Below, in pieces: positions 8,930-17,565 of a stretch of 64,000 nucleotides of DNA; the stretch's first letter is position 1; each line of letters starts with the position of its first letter. Source of the DNA: Candidatus Anammoximicrobium sp. (lineage in GTDB: Bacteria; Planctomycetota; Planctomycetia; Pirellulales; Pirellulaceae); NCBI GenBank assembly GCA_012515235.1, contig JAAYYU010000015.1:1-64000 (forward strand). The letters run 5' to 3'. The notes beneath the pieces are model-generated. The model saw nothing but the letters and a program-made list of their open reading frames with translations. It did not search any database and was not told the origin of the DNA. The position numbers and the translations under genes were made by a program.

Positions 8930-10315
8930 ATGCCCGTGACGCAGAAGGAAAGAGCGGTTCACATTCACCTGGTTCGCTGGCTGGCGGCCGTCTTGGTCGG
9001 AAGCCTTCTGGGGGCCGGCGTGGTCTCCGAACACATTTCGGCCGCCGAGCCGCCGAGTGACGACTTGCTGAAGCTGATCGCCGATCTGGTTGGCGATTCC
9101 GATCACCAGATGCGGGCGATCGGCCTGCAGCAGATCCGGCGCGAAGCGCCCGGCGAGGCCGCCACCCGGAGTTTTGTTGAACTGCTGCCGAGACTGCGCT
9201 CGGAGGCTCGTGCGGAATTGGTCGAGGCGTTGGGCGAGCGCGGCGATGCAGCGGCGCGCCCGGCGGTGCTGGAGATGGCCCGGAGTCCGGATGAGACCGT
9301 GCGCGTCGCTGCGCTGTGGGCGCTGTCCGGTGTGGGCGGCGATGCCGACGTGCCGCTGCTGGCGCAGCGGATCGCCGCCGGATCAGCCGCCGAACAACGG
9401 GCGGCCGCGCAAAGCCTCGTGCGGCTGAAAGGCGATCGCGTCAACGCGGCGATCACGACGGCGATTGGCTCAGCGGCTCCCCACGCAAGCGTCAAGCTGC
9501 TGGAGATTCTCACGGCCCGCAATGCCAAGGAGTCGTTGCCGGCCATCCTCGCCTGTGCATCCGCCCCGGACGCGACGGTCGCCCAAGCGGCCCTCGACGC
9601 GCTCCGCGCCCTGGCGGAGGAAGGGCAAACCGGCGACCTTGTCAAACTGCTGCAGACGGCGGAAGCCGACGCCCAGCGGACGAAGGCCGAGGCGGCGCTG
9701 CTGGCGTTGTGCGGCCGCGGCAAAGAGAAATGCGTGCAGGCCCTCGTGGCGGGTTTGCCCAACGCCGACGCCGGGACGCGAACGGTGCTGCTGCAAGCGT
9801 TGGCCCGTGCGGGCGGCCCGGCCGCGCTGGAAGCGGTGGCCGCCCGGCTGGACGACGAAGATCAGGCGGTCCGTGACGAGGCGGTCCGCATGTTGTCGCT
9901 GTGGTCCAACCGGGCCGTCGTGCCGCGGTTGATCGAAATCGCCGGCGGCGAAAGCCTCCGCTATCACGTGTTGGCCGTTCGCGGGCTGGTGCGACTGGCC
10001 GGTCCCGAAGAAGGTCGGGCGGCCGACCTGAAGCTGCTGGGCGAGGCGATCCGGATCGCCAAACGCCGCGACGAAAAGCAGCTGGCCCTGGGCGTCCTCA
10101 CCCGCACCGCCAACCCGGAATCGCTGGCGCTGGCAGTCTCGCTGTTGGACGATCCGATGCTGGCCGAAGACGCCGGCCGGGCCGCCGCCGCCATCGCCGG
10201 AAATCTCGCGCCCGCTCAACAATCCGAAATCCGCTCCGCGATGCGAAAAGTGCTCGAACGCGTGAAGAACTCTCAAACGCGCGAGCAGGCGCAGAAGATC
10301 CTCGCCGCCCAGTAA
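8930..10315 (+). CDS. secreted HEAT-repeat protein
   Basis: The 461-residue protein has a signal peptide (basic start, then LAAVLVGSLLGAGVV, likely cleaved after HISA near residue 38). The rest is a series of about ten alanine/leucine-rich helical pairs with HEAT-like spacing, for example PAVLEMARSPDETVRVAALW and LEAVAARLDDEDQAVRDEA. Such repeats form protein-binding solenoids. No catalytic residue is seen. Its ribosome site AGGAGG overlaps the stop of the polyphosphate kinase gene, so the pair is translationally linked, which is odd for a cytosolic kinase and an exported scaffold. Confidence 0.85.
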   Translation: MPVTQKERAVHIHLVRWLAAVLVGSLLGAGVVSEHISAAEPPSDDLLKLIADLVGDSDHQMRAIGLQQIRREAPGEAATRSFVELLPRLRSEARAELVEALGERGDAAARPAVLEMARSPDETVRVAALWALSGVGGDADVPLLAQRIAAGSAAEQRAAAQSLVRLKGDRVNAAITTAIGSAAPHASVKLLEILTARNAKESLPAILACASAPDATVAQAALDALRALAEEGQTGDLVKLLQTAEADAQRTKAEAALLALCGRGKEKCVQALVAGLPNADAGTRTVLLQALARAGGPAALEAVAARLDDEDQAVRDEAVRMLSLWSNRAVVPRLIEIAGGESLRYHVLAVRGLVRLAGPEEGRAADLKLLGEAIRIAKRRDEKQLALGVLTRTANPESLALAVSLLDDPMLAEDAGRAAAAIAGNLAPAQQSEIRSAMRKVLERVKNSQTREQAQKILAAQ

Positions 10316-10415
10316 GTGGCGTTCGACGACAAAGGTCCATCCAGGCGGAGTGCGAACTGGATGGGAACGGCGGGTTCTCGGCCCGGTGTGAGTCCCGCCA
10401 CGGCGGCGCTTGGCG

Positions 10416-10838
10416 GTGATCGAGAAAGCCTACGCCCACTTCCGCACGGCGTCGAATACGTACGCATCGCTCCAGGGCGGATGGTCGATCGAAGCGAATC
10501 GCGCTTTCAACGCGGCGGCTCCCCAAACGCGGGCCATCATCAGCTCTGCCAACGCGACGGCCATGGCGCAGGAGATCTGGACGCACTGAATCAACGACGA
10601 AGTGGTCTGCATCGGGTTCCTGACGGTTCCGCAAGGAGCGCCGCTGATCGCCTCGCACGCCTAGACCGTGATGGCAGTGGCCCGCAACGCAGCCGGCTCG
10701 GTGACCAATCTTGTGTTGAGCAACCCGCGGGGCAGCGATGGAGCGGGCAACGACGGGAATCCCTACGACGGTTTAGTGACCGTCACGCCGCAACAGATCT
10801 ATGAGAGCAGCGGTGAGATCAGTTGGGGCCTCGTTTGA
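10416..10838 (+). pseudogene. calpain-like (C2) cysteine protease, C-terminal remnant
   Basis: In a frame starting near 10416 the translation reads IEKAYAHFRTASNTYASLQG, then after a stop continues through PLIASHA-stop-TVMAV and LVLSNPRGSDGAGNDGNPYDG, ending with TGA at 10836. In calpain-like proteases the matching segments are SHAY(T/V), which holds the catalytic histidine, and LRNPWG, which holds the catalytic asparagine. Here the tyrosine codon has become TAG and the tryptophan arginine. Two internal stops and the lack of the catalytic cysteine region show a decayed gene. The upstream frame boundary is not clear. Confidence 0.65.
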
Positions 10839-11168
10839 TCCGGACCCCTACAGCGGCTCGTTCGACCTGCGACGAGCGTTCTGGCCATCCGGCATCGCTG
10901 CCAAAAGATTCGCTCGCGAAAAAGTGTGAAGATGTTCTGGTTTTTCGTGCTCTTCCTCGCTCTCCTCCTCGACAGGAGGGCGAGGAAGAGGAGGAGGACG
11001 AGACCCGGCCGACGTCGGGTTGGAGGTCCACTTCGCTAGGCACCGTGCGAGAAACAACTGTCAGGTGACACGTGAGCGGCAAGGCGCTAGCCGCCGGTCT
11101 TGCGGCCAATCCGCACGACCAGGAACCGGTGGCGAGAGCCATTCCGCTCACTTGTTTCTCGAACGATG
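10839..11168. other. gap with hairpin, no gene
   Basis: No supportable gene. The middle of this stretch (10945-11010) is a purine/pyrimidine-biased block dominated by the inverted repeat at 10952-10988; the rest has no feature that I can support. Confidence 0.55.
10952..10988. repeat. 15-bp inverted repeat (hairpin)
   Basis: CTTCCTCGCTCTCCT pairs with AGGAGGGCGAGGAAG through 15 base pairs with one G-U type mismatch and a 7-base loop CCTCGAC. One arm is pyrimidine-rich and the other purine-rich. No T-run follows on either strand, so an intrinsic terminator is unlikely. Confidence 0.65.
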
Positions 11169-13811
11169 CTACGGTGAATCGTCCTTGGGGGCTTGGCTCT
11201 GGTCGAAGACCGCGGGAACGGCCGGGTCGAGCGTCTCCACGACGTTGCCGCGAAGCACAGGCCAGATGGCGCCCCGGTTGACGACGATTCCCCGTTTGAC
11301 GCCGGCAAAGCGGCTGTTTTCCACGACCGGCATCACGACGCCGGCGTCTTCCTGGGCCGGCAGCCGGCGCGAAGCCTGGTCGCTGGTCTGGGCATGTACA
11401 AAGGCGGCGGCGGGACTGTCGCGGCCCTGGTTGCTGCGGGCCGCATTTCCCACGGCGTACCAGCCGGCCACTTCGGAGTCCGGCTGGTACAAAGGACCGT
11501 CCGGGCCGCCGGCGGTGCGGCACGAATCGAAATAGAAGGCGGGTTCCACGCTTTCCACGGCCATCCCGCCCATCCGTTCCATGGCGTTGTCGCGGACCAG
11601 GTTCCAGCAGCAGGGATTGCGGAAGCTGGAGTTGAACCCGATGCCGTAGCCCAGATTCCGCAGCGTGTTGTCCGCGATCACGTTCTCAAAACCGTTAAAC
11701 CAGAAGAGAATCCCGGCCACTTTGCACCGCGAGTCGATGAACCCAGCGTCGATCGTGTTGCCCACGATCAGGTTCTGCCGGTTCGCCGTAGTGAGGGTAA
11801 CACGGCTGGAGCGATCGGGCACGACGCGCCACGGCTGGTCCAGAGTCAGCACCGTGCGACCGGGTTGGCGATCGGCGCCGGTCACCACCCGGTACTGCCC
11901 CGCCCCCTTCCCCGCGGAAACGAAGACGACCCAATGCTCGTTGGTGCCGACCTCGTCCAACACGCGGCTGGCGGCGCGATCGAAGGACATGTGCGGGGAG
12001 GCGAGCTTTCCGGCGTTACGGGCATCCTGGGGATCGACGGCCACCTGCGTCGGAGCGGCGTCCAACACGTCGAAATAGCCGCCGTGCGGATACTTGAAGT
12101 GGAAGAGAATCTGTTCGCCCTGGTTGACCACGCGGTCCGCGCGAGGGCACACCATCCCGACGTCGTGACTGCGGTTGTCGGCGATGTACAGATCGCGGAC
12201 GGACGTGTTGCAGATGCAAATCGAGCGGTTCATCATCTTGCCGCCGCGCCGGTCGGCCCCGGCGAAGTCACAGCCCTGGATGATCACGTACTTGCCGTTG
12301 AAGACCTGGATTCCCTCGTTGAAGATTCCCATGTGCGTATAGGAGGCCGGGTGCGTCGGCTCCTTGTAGAAGCCCGGCGAGTAGCCGCGAAAGACGCACT
12401 TCTCAATCGCGACATAGTCGGTGCTGGGGTCGGGAAAGCCGTCGTCGGTGTGCCCGCGGGCGAGGATGCCGATTTCGATCCCGGCGCCGGCCGAGTGGAA
12501 CTCGGACTCGCGCACCGCCAGATTCGCTTGCCCCGGCGCGACCAGGTGCAGGGCAGCGTCGTAGATCTGCAGGTCTTGCCGCTCGTCCGCTGGGACTTGG
12601 GGGCGAAGGTCGAGCAGCACCAGCCGCACCCGCTCGATGCTCACGTCGTGGGCGGCCACGCGAACGACGACCTGACTCGGCGCTTGGCGATCGTGGATTG
12701 CCCGAACGATACCTTCGTGGCCGTTGATGAGTGCCAGGTCGCGCAAGGAACCAGACCGGCACGCCACGTGGACGAGGCACTTTAGCGCCGAGGCTCCGGG
12801 CAAGAATCGCAGGATCGTGCCGGCGGCGTTGGGCGTCGGGGTTCCGGTGCCATCGCTGCCCATGCCGGTTCCGACCAGATGGATTCCCGATCCGGGAACA
12901 TCGGGCAGGGTGATCGTGCGGCCCAGATGATAGGTGCCGGCGGAGAAGCGGATCGTACCGCCGCCGGCCTTCGCCGCCGCGTCCACTGCTTCCTGGATCG
13001 CCGGGGCGTCGTCGCCGCCGTCGTCCGGCTGGGCGCCGAATTGGGCCACCTCGTGCTGCTGTGGCCCGCCCTGCGGCGCGGCCGGGAGCACCTCGAACCG
13101 GACCGGGGCGCTCCAGCCGTACGGCCCGCCGCTCCCGTTGTGGACAAAGACTTGATAGCGACCGGGCCGGAGCCCCTGGGGCAGTCGGACCGCCAACTGA
13201 TAGGCGCGGGCAGCGGACACGCTTAGCCACTTCGCCGTCTGGGGCCCCGCGAGATACGCGCGGGGCTCAGCCGATCCGAGCTTGAGGTTCTTTCCCATCA
13301 ACAACATGTCAGGGGAACGGGCCGCCTGATCCTCGGTGAGTCTCGGGGGCCAAGCCCACCAAGCCGTCGCGCCGTTGACGCGGATCGGCACGCCCGCCTG
13401 TTCGCCGCGGACGGGCCAGACAAGCATTGTCGCCAGGGGCCAATCTTTGGGGACGACGGCCTGCATGCGGTTGGCGGCCGTCCGCAACGGCGTCAGATCC
13501 TCCAATCGCCCCTCCGTCCAGACCCGCAACTGAGCCCCGGACAGCTGGTCGCCCGCGATAACCAATGTCTCGTCGGGGAAGGTCACATCGCTGATCGCCG
13601 AGATCGCGGGGGCATCCGCCGGTTTGCCAGTCAACGGCGGCAGGGCGACGCCGCCCGGTCCAGAAACGGCTTCGGGACCGCGAGGCACATCCACCGGCGC
13701 GGGCAGCGCATTTGCCGCAGAAGCCGCCGTCGGCTCGATGGCCCACGCCCAGCAGGCTACCGTAAGAACAGCCAGTCTGACGACCACACGAGATCGGTTT
13801 CGATCATTCAT
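11169..13811 (-). CDS. secreted right-handed beta-helix (pectate-lyase-3-like) protein
   Basis: The 880-residue protein begins MNDRNRSRVVVRLAVLTVAC, a signal peptide cleaved near residue 33 (AASA). Residues about 55-245 resemble Ig-like/IPT domains and 265-880 a beta helix. The helix opens with the motif FGAQPDDGGDDAPAIQEAV then GGGTIRFSAGTYHL, the hallmark of Pectate_lyase_3 proteins. Repeats such as GIFNEGIQVFNGKYVIIQG and NLIVGNTIDAGFID follow. These proteins bind or cleave polysaccharides outside the cytoplasm; I cannot assign a substrate. GGAGTG precedes the ATG. Upstream, a short fragment overlaps the start codon. Confidence 0.85.
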   Translation of the reverse strand: MNDRNRSRVVVRLAVLTVACWAWAIEPTAASAANALPAPVDVPRGPEAVSGPGGVALPPLTGKPADAPAISAISDVTFPDETLVIAGDQLSGAQLRVWTEGRLEDLTPLRTAANRMQAVVPKDWPLATMLVWPVRGEQAGVPIRVNGATAWWAWPPRLTEDQAARSPDMLLMGKNLKLGSAEPRAYLAGPQTAKWLSVSAARAYQLAVRLPQGLRPGRYQVFVHNGSGGPYGWSAPVRFEVLPAAPQGGPQQHEVAQFGAQPDDGGDDAPAIQEAVDAAAKAGGGTIRFSAGTYHLGRTITLPDVPGSGIHLVGTGMGSDGTGTPTPNAAGTILRFLPGASALKCLVHVACRSGSLRDLALINGHEGIVRAIHDRQAPSQVVVRVAAHDVSIERVRLVLLDLRPQVPADERQDLQIYDAALHLVAPGQANLAVRESEFHSAGAGIEIGILARGHTDDGFPDPSTDYVAIEKCVFRGYSPGFYKEPTHPASYTHMGIFNEGIQVFNGKYVIIQGCDFAGADRRGGKMMNRSICICNTSVRDLYIADNRSHDVGMVCPRADRVVNQGEQILFHFKYPHGGYFDVLDAAPTQVAVDPQDARNAGKLASPHMSFDRAASRVLDEVGTNEHWVVFVSAGKGAGQYRVVTGADRQPGRTVLTLDQPWRVVPDRSSRVTLTTANRQNLIVGNTIDAGFIDSRCKVAGILFWFNGFENVIADNTLRNLGYGIGFNSSFRNPCCWNLVRDNAMERMGGMAVESVEPAFYFDSCRTAGGPDGPLYQPDSEVAGWYAVGNAARSNQGRDSPAAAFVHAQTSDQASRRLPAQEDAGVVMPVVENSRFAGVKRGIVVNRGAIWPVLRGNVVETLDPAVPAVFDQSQAPKDDSP

Positions 13812-14067
13812 TGACGCACTCCATGTGCAGCACAACGCACGCCTCCGGAGCCTTGCAAATCGCCTGGGAGTCGTCCGAGGGATCGTTCGGCGTGGCACCG
13901 TACAGGCGAATATCGAACGGGGTAGCGGCGCGATGCCAGAGCCAACGTCCACACCGAGCCGGCGGCAAGCCATCGGCAGGCGCTTCGCGTTCCCGGCGAG
14001 TGCCTGCCGACGCGAGGGCCAGCGACGGTCTCGTTGGGCACAGCTGAGCCGAGGACGGTCCTGCAGA
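13804..14067 (-). pseudogene. unidentified gene fragment upstream of the beta-helix gene
   Basis: An open frame of about 87 codons, with no ATG or GTG start, ends at 13804 inside the start codon region of the beta-helix gene. It reads as protein-like, with TPFDIRLYGATPNDPSDDSQ and ICKAPEACVVLHMECVNE near its end. FDIRLYGATPNDPSDDSQAI resembles the first strand of a pectate-lyase-like domain (FDVRxYGA...DDTxAI), but the two cysteine-rich lines after it do not. A stop lies just upstream. It may be a truncated gene, perhaps a decayed relative of its neighbour. Confidence 0.35.
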
Positions 14068-14288
14068 GCGGCGGTCGGTTCACAGCGGTTGACTCCTTTT
14101 CGCGACCAACGGCAGGCAGGCCGCCAGCATACTGCGGCACAGGCTGGCTGTCCATCGGCGCCAAGCCCTGACGGCAAGTCCTAACGGGTTGGAAAGCGAC
14201 GATTTCGACAAGTTCGTCATCCCGTCAATGCCGGTGTTTCGCACGAATGGCACTGGGTTAAGCGTCTGAGGATGCGACCGCGGGCTCA

Positions 14289-14477
14289 TCACTTCACCAG
14301 GTCGCCTATCTTGACGCCGAGCGTTTGGGCTACATCTAGCACTGTCGAAATGCGGGGGTCCGGTGTGCGATGGAGCAGCACCCACGCCCGCTTCTTTGCT
14401 GTCGGGCGGTGATCACCCAGGCCTTCGCCGAGCTCACTCAGCGTGAGTCCCGAGCGTTCAAACGCCTGCCGAATACT
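14289..14477 (-). pseudogene. helix-turn-helix (Xre-like) regulator fragment
   Basis: The minus-strand frame ending at 14289 reads RQAFERSGLTLSELGEGLGD and then RISTVLDVAQTLGVKIGDLVK. This is the two-helix pattern of an Xre-type DNA-binding domain with the usual LGV.I..L ending. The frame is closed by TGA immediately upstream (14480-14478) and has no ATG, GTG or TTG start before the first helix. It is probably a pseudogene or a piece cut off by a frameshift. Confidence 0.5.
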
Positions 14478-14559
14478 TCATCGCCTGCGAATTGCGCCAG
14501 CTCGGGATCGACCTCGTCGCTCACGCGAAGTATGAACGCGCGGGAAGTCAACCCGAGCA

Positions 14560-14731
14560 GCGCAGGACGTTGATCGATGCGCTGCTGACGACCATTGCTT
14601 ACCCTCGCGTCGGCGATCGTCCCGGACGCTGGGAACCGCGGGCGCGCAAACGGCGAGCGAAGCCGGTCGCCCCCCTCAGGCAACCGCGAAAGACTGCCAA
14701 GCTGCCGCAGAACCGTTCCCAATGGTTCTAG
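14560..14731 (+). mobile_element. IS4-type transposase C-terminal remnant
   Basis: The plus-strand frame contains LIDALLTTIAYPRVGDRPGR then EPRARKRRAKP and stops at 14731. This IAxxxVGxRPxRxEPRxxKRRxKP line is the characteristic C-terminus of IS4-family transposases seen in planctomycetes. The DDE catalytic domain is absent and no terminal inverted repeats are visible, so the copy is dead. It lies among other gene fragments, which suggests past insertion activity here. Confidence 0.6.
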
Positions 14732-15105
14732 CGCGGAAAGCGAAGGCGAGCGGCGCCACAGCGCGGCTTGCTATTTCTTTCTGTTGAGCAGGCAGAACAT
14801 CACCATGCCTACCGCACGCCCTGATCGCTCGGTTGTCGCTGCGTTGCCGCCGAGGCGTGCCTCGCGCCTACCAACAGTACCAAACTGCGCTGGAATGTCG
14901 GCCCGGTAAATGCTATAGAGAAGGACATCAACGTTGGCTCCGCCACACTGGGCAAATTGATCATCACTAGACTCCCTTCTGGTCCCGACGCGCCAACGAA
15001 CGGAACGGAAGGGGGGCTTTTTACGCGCAATGTGGCCGGGTGGCCACGTCAATTTTCACCAAAAATATTGGCAGAAGTCGAGCTTAGCCATCGGAGGTTG
15101 CCCAG
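14732..15105. other. gap without gene
   Basis: No supportable gene on either strand. A short dyad GTGGCC-GGGT-GGCCAC lies at 15032-15047; nothing else stands out. Confidence 0.5.
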
Positions 15106-15252
15106 ATGATCGCATCCGCTCGCACGATCCGTAAGCGGCAAGTCGCCCGGGCGTTGGCGCTGGGCGAGACGACAAAGCGGACCGCTCGCCGGTTTCGGCT
15201 TTCGGCCAGCGCGATGTTTGGGGAGGGAGGGGAGAATGCGTTTGTCAGACGT
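15106..15252 (+). pseudogene. HTH-domain fragment
   Basis: A 48-codon frame from ATG 15106 reads RTIRKRQVARALALGETTKR and TARRFRLSASA, which resembles the C-terminal helix-turn-helix of planctomycete regulators in which a helix VARxLAxGExTKxVAxRF is followed by a recognition helix. It then runs into the ribosome-binding region and first codons of the ceramidase-like gene, so the original 3' end has been lost. It is likely a leftover of a regulator gene truncated at this junction. Confidence 0.45.
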
Positions 15253-16840
15253 TGAGGCGAGGGGCCGGAGCGGGGAGCAGGCCAGTCGGGGAACGCGAGT
15301 GGCCCGAACGGTGTGCTGGCAGACTCTGCTGCTGGTGTGGAGTTGCGTTCCGGGGTTGCTAGCCCAGGCGGCCGAGCGGCCGCAGTTGCGCGTCGCGGCG
15401 GTGGAGTTTGGAGTTCTTGCGGAAGCCGATACAGCGACCAGCAGCCGCGTCGATGCGCGCGTGGTCGAAGTGGCCGGACCGCTGAAGACGACCGTGCTTT
15501 TGTTGGAGGACGCCGATACGCGGTTCTGCCTGGTCACCACGCATTTCGGCGGCACCACGCCTGCCAACGTGAACCAAGCGATCCGCCAGTCGCTGGCCGA
15601 GAAACTGGGGCTCCCTCCGTCGCAAGTCTGGATCTTCACGTCGCACAATCACAGCAGCGTGAACTTCGCAGAGAATCCGGTAGCGGTTTACGATGTGCCC
15701 ACGCGAGGCAATCCTCCAGCTGCATGGCTGCCGATCGGCCGGAAGTTTTTGGACGAGTTGTTGAGCAACGCCGAAAAGTTGTCCGATCGGTTGCAGCCGG
15801 TGACCGTGTGGTGGGCGCTGGGGCAGGAAGACCGCATCACGTACAACCGCAAAGGCCGGCGCGCGGACGGCAGCACTTACTTCATGCGCGAGGAAGACCG
15901 GGCGTTGGTCGGCCGGGACTACCGCGGCGACGTCGACACGCAGGCCCCGGTGGTCCTGTTCAAAAACGCTGCAGGCCGGTTCGTCGCCGGACTGTGCCAA
16001 TTCACGGGGCACCCCGTGACCAGCTACCATCCGGAGAAACCGGTCGTGTTCGGCGACTGGCCCCAGGTTGCGGCCGATGCGCTGGCCGGGCACCTGGACC
16101 GCGGCAGCGGCGTGCCGATCGGGTTCTTGCAGGGCTGTGCCGGCGACGTGAACTCCAAGGAAATGTTCACCGGCGGCGTGAAACGGGCGACCGAGTTTGG
16201 CCAGATGTTGGGGAAGAGCTATGTCGCGGCGCTGGCGGGACTGCAGCCCTCACGCCGCGACGGGCTGGACGTCGCGGTGGAGACCGTGGGCGTGCCGCTG
16301 TCGCCGCTGCCCCCGCGGGAGGTGCTGAGCGCCGAACTCGAGGAGATGGAGGCGTTTCTCCGCCGGGCCGAAGCCGGGGACGAGGACACTCGGTCGTGCG
16401 TGGGACTCAATTTCCCGCGGGCGCTGACGCCCAAATATCGCGGCCGATTGGTCGAGCCGCTGCGGGCCTGGAATCGTTGGGCGCTGGGCCTGTACGACGC
16501 GGGGCAAGCCGGCTCCGTGCCGCGGCATCTGGAGTTGGAGATCGCCGTGATCCGCCTGGGCGACGTGGGCCTTGTGGGGCTGCCTTGCGAGCCGTTCCAG
16601 GGGATTGGACGGCTGATCCGCCGCGATTCGCCCCTGCCGCTCAGCGTCCCCTGCGGCTATGCCAACGTGTCGCACGGCTACATCACCGACGGGCCGAACA
16701 CGGGCGACCGGGAGTATATGAGTTCCTTCTACCGCTATACCAAGTACCGGCCGCCGCTGGCCAAACCGGCCGGCGACGTGCTCGCGCAGCGGGCCGTCGA
16801 AATCCTGTGCCGTTTTGCCGAGGAGCCCCGCCATCGCTGA
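15236..16840 (+). CDS. neutral-ceramidase-like secreted hydrolase (A)
   Basis: The 534-residue protein starts at an ATG behind a long GGGAGGGAGGGGAGA ribosome site. A signal peptide spans about residues 30-47 (LLLVWSCVPGLLAQA). The body has features of the neutral/alkaline non-lysosomal ceramidase domain: FTSHNHSS (zinc-ligand histidines expected here) and GFLQGCAGDVNSKEMF. Family enzymes cleave the amide of ceramides, but many planctomycete members have unknown substrates. It is on the opposite strand from two paralogues at 17.5-20.7 kb and overlaps the next gene by 26 bases. Confidence 0.82.
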   Translation: MRLSDVEARGRSGEQASRGTRVARTVCWQTLLLVWSCVPGLLAQAAERPQLRVAAVEFGVLAEADTATSSRVDARVVEVAGPLKTTVLLLEDADTRFCLVTTHFGGTTPANVNQAIRQSLAEKLGLPPSQVWIFTSHNHSSVNFAENPVAVYDVPTRGNPPAAWLPIGRKFLDELLSNAEKLSDRLQPVTVWWALGQEDRITYNRKGRRADGSTYFMREEDRALVGRDYRGDVDTQAPVVLFKNAAGRFVAGLCQFTGHPVTSYHPEKPVVFGDWPQVAADALAGHLDRGSGVPIGFLQGCAGDVNSKEMFTGGVKRATEFGQMLGKSYVAALAGLQPSRRDGLDVAVETVGVPLSPLPPREVLSAELEEMEAFLRRAEAGDEDTRSCVGLNFPRALTPKYRGRLVEPLRAWNRWALGLYDAGQAGSVPRHLELEIAVIRLGDVGLVGLPCEPFQGIGRLIRRDSPLPLSVPCGYANVSHGYITDGPNTGDREYMSSFYRYTKYRPPLAKPAGDVLAQRAVEILCRFAEEPRHR

Positions 16841-17483
16841 ACCATCCTACTGCGAACTCGGACAGCACGCCCAGATCGATCCCGGCGTCGTGCTCGGTTA
16901 CCGCTACCCCGGCGACTCGCGGCCGCTGCGCATCGGCGACTACGCCGTCATCCGCTCCGGGACGGTAATCTACGCCAACACCACGATCGGGGATCGTTTC
17001 CAATGCGGGCATCACGTCGTGATTCGGGCCGAGGTGACCATCGGCAATCGCTGCGTGGTGCATCATCAATGCACGCTGGAAGGCCGGATCTGCGTGGGCG
17101 ACGGCGTGAAAATCATGGCTCACGTGTACCTTCCCAGCAGCACGCGGATCGGCAGCATGGTGTTCATCGGACCGGGCACGACGTTTTTGAACGACAAGTA
17201 CCCCATGCGCCGGGCCGCGCCGGTCGAAGGCGCGCGGATCGAAGACCACGTCACGATCGGCGGCGGCGCGACGATCTGTCCGGGCGTCACGATCGGCCGC
17301 AACGCCTTCATCGGCGCCGGCGCGGTGGTGACCAAGGACGTGCCGCCCGACACGCTAGCCTATGGCGCGCCCGCGCGGCATCAGCCCCTGCCCGCAGCCT
17401 TGTCAGGCGGCAACTTGCCCGAATTGCTGTTGCCCCAGACCGATCTCTGGGGCACGCAGCGCGACGACTCGTGGAAGCAGTGA
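16815..17483 (+). CDS. hexapeptide-repeat (left-handed beta-helix) acyltransferase
   Basis: The 222-residue protein consists of imperfect hexapeptide repeats (IGDYAVIRSGTVIYANTTIG, ATICPGVTIGRNAFIGAGAV), the left-handed beta-helix of O-acyl/N-acyl transferases, with the typical AGAVVTKDVPPDTLAYGAPA ending. These trimeric cytosolic enzymes acetylate sugars and similar acceptors. The substrate cannot be read. The TTG at 16815 is the most upstream start and overlaps the ceramidase-like gene; an initiating codon a little further on is possible because no clear ribosome site is visible. Confidence 0.85.
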   Translation: MPRSPAIAEPSYCELGQHAQIDPGVVLGYRYPGDSRPLRIGDYAVIRSGTVIYANTTIGDRFQCGHHVVIRAEVTIGNRCVVHHQCTLEGRICVGDGVKIMAHVYLPSSTRIGSMVFIGPGTTFLNDKYPMRRAAPVEGARIEDHVTIGGGATICPGVTIGRNAFIGAGAVVTKDVPPDTLAYGAPARHQPLPAALSGGNLPELLLPQTDLWGTQRDDSWKQ

Positions 17484-17496
17484 ACCGTCCCGGTTT

Positions 17497-17546
17497 CGCA
17501 GGTTGGGACGCTGTCCCGACCGAGTCGGGTCGAGTCCCAACCTGCG
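17497..17546. repeat. nested palindrome between convergent genes
   Basis: A perfect 13-bp outer stem CGCAGGTTGGGAC / GTCCCAACCTGCG encloses a 6-bp inner stem CCCGAC-CGA-GTCGGG. The element sits 13 bases after the acyltransferase stop and 19 bases before the stop of the opposing ceramidase-like gene. It could act as a bidirectional transcription terminator, and the GGGAC...GTCCCAACCTGC style resembles dispersed repeats of planctomycete genomes. No T-run follows. Confidence 0.75.
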
Positions 17547-17565
17547 CCGCCGCGGCAGCGTCTTG

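Noticed and set aside
10952..10988. Hairpin as an intrinsic terminator
   Set aside because: No T-run follows on either strand, and the arms are biased purine/pyrimidine.
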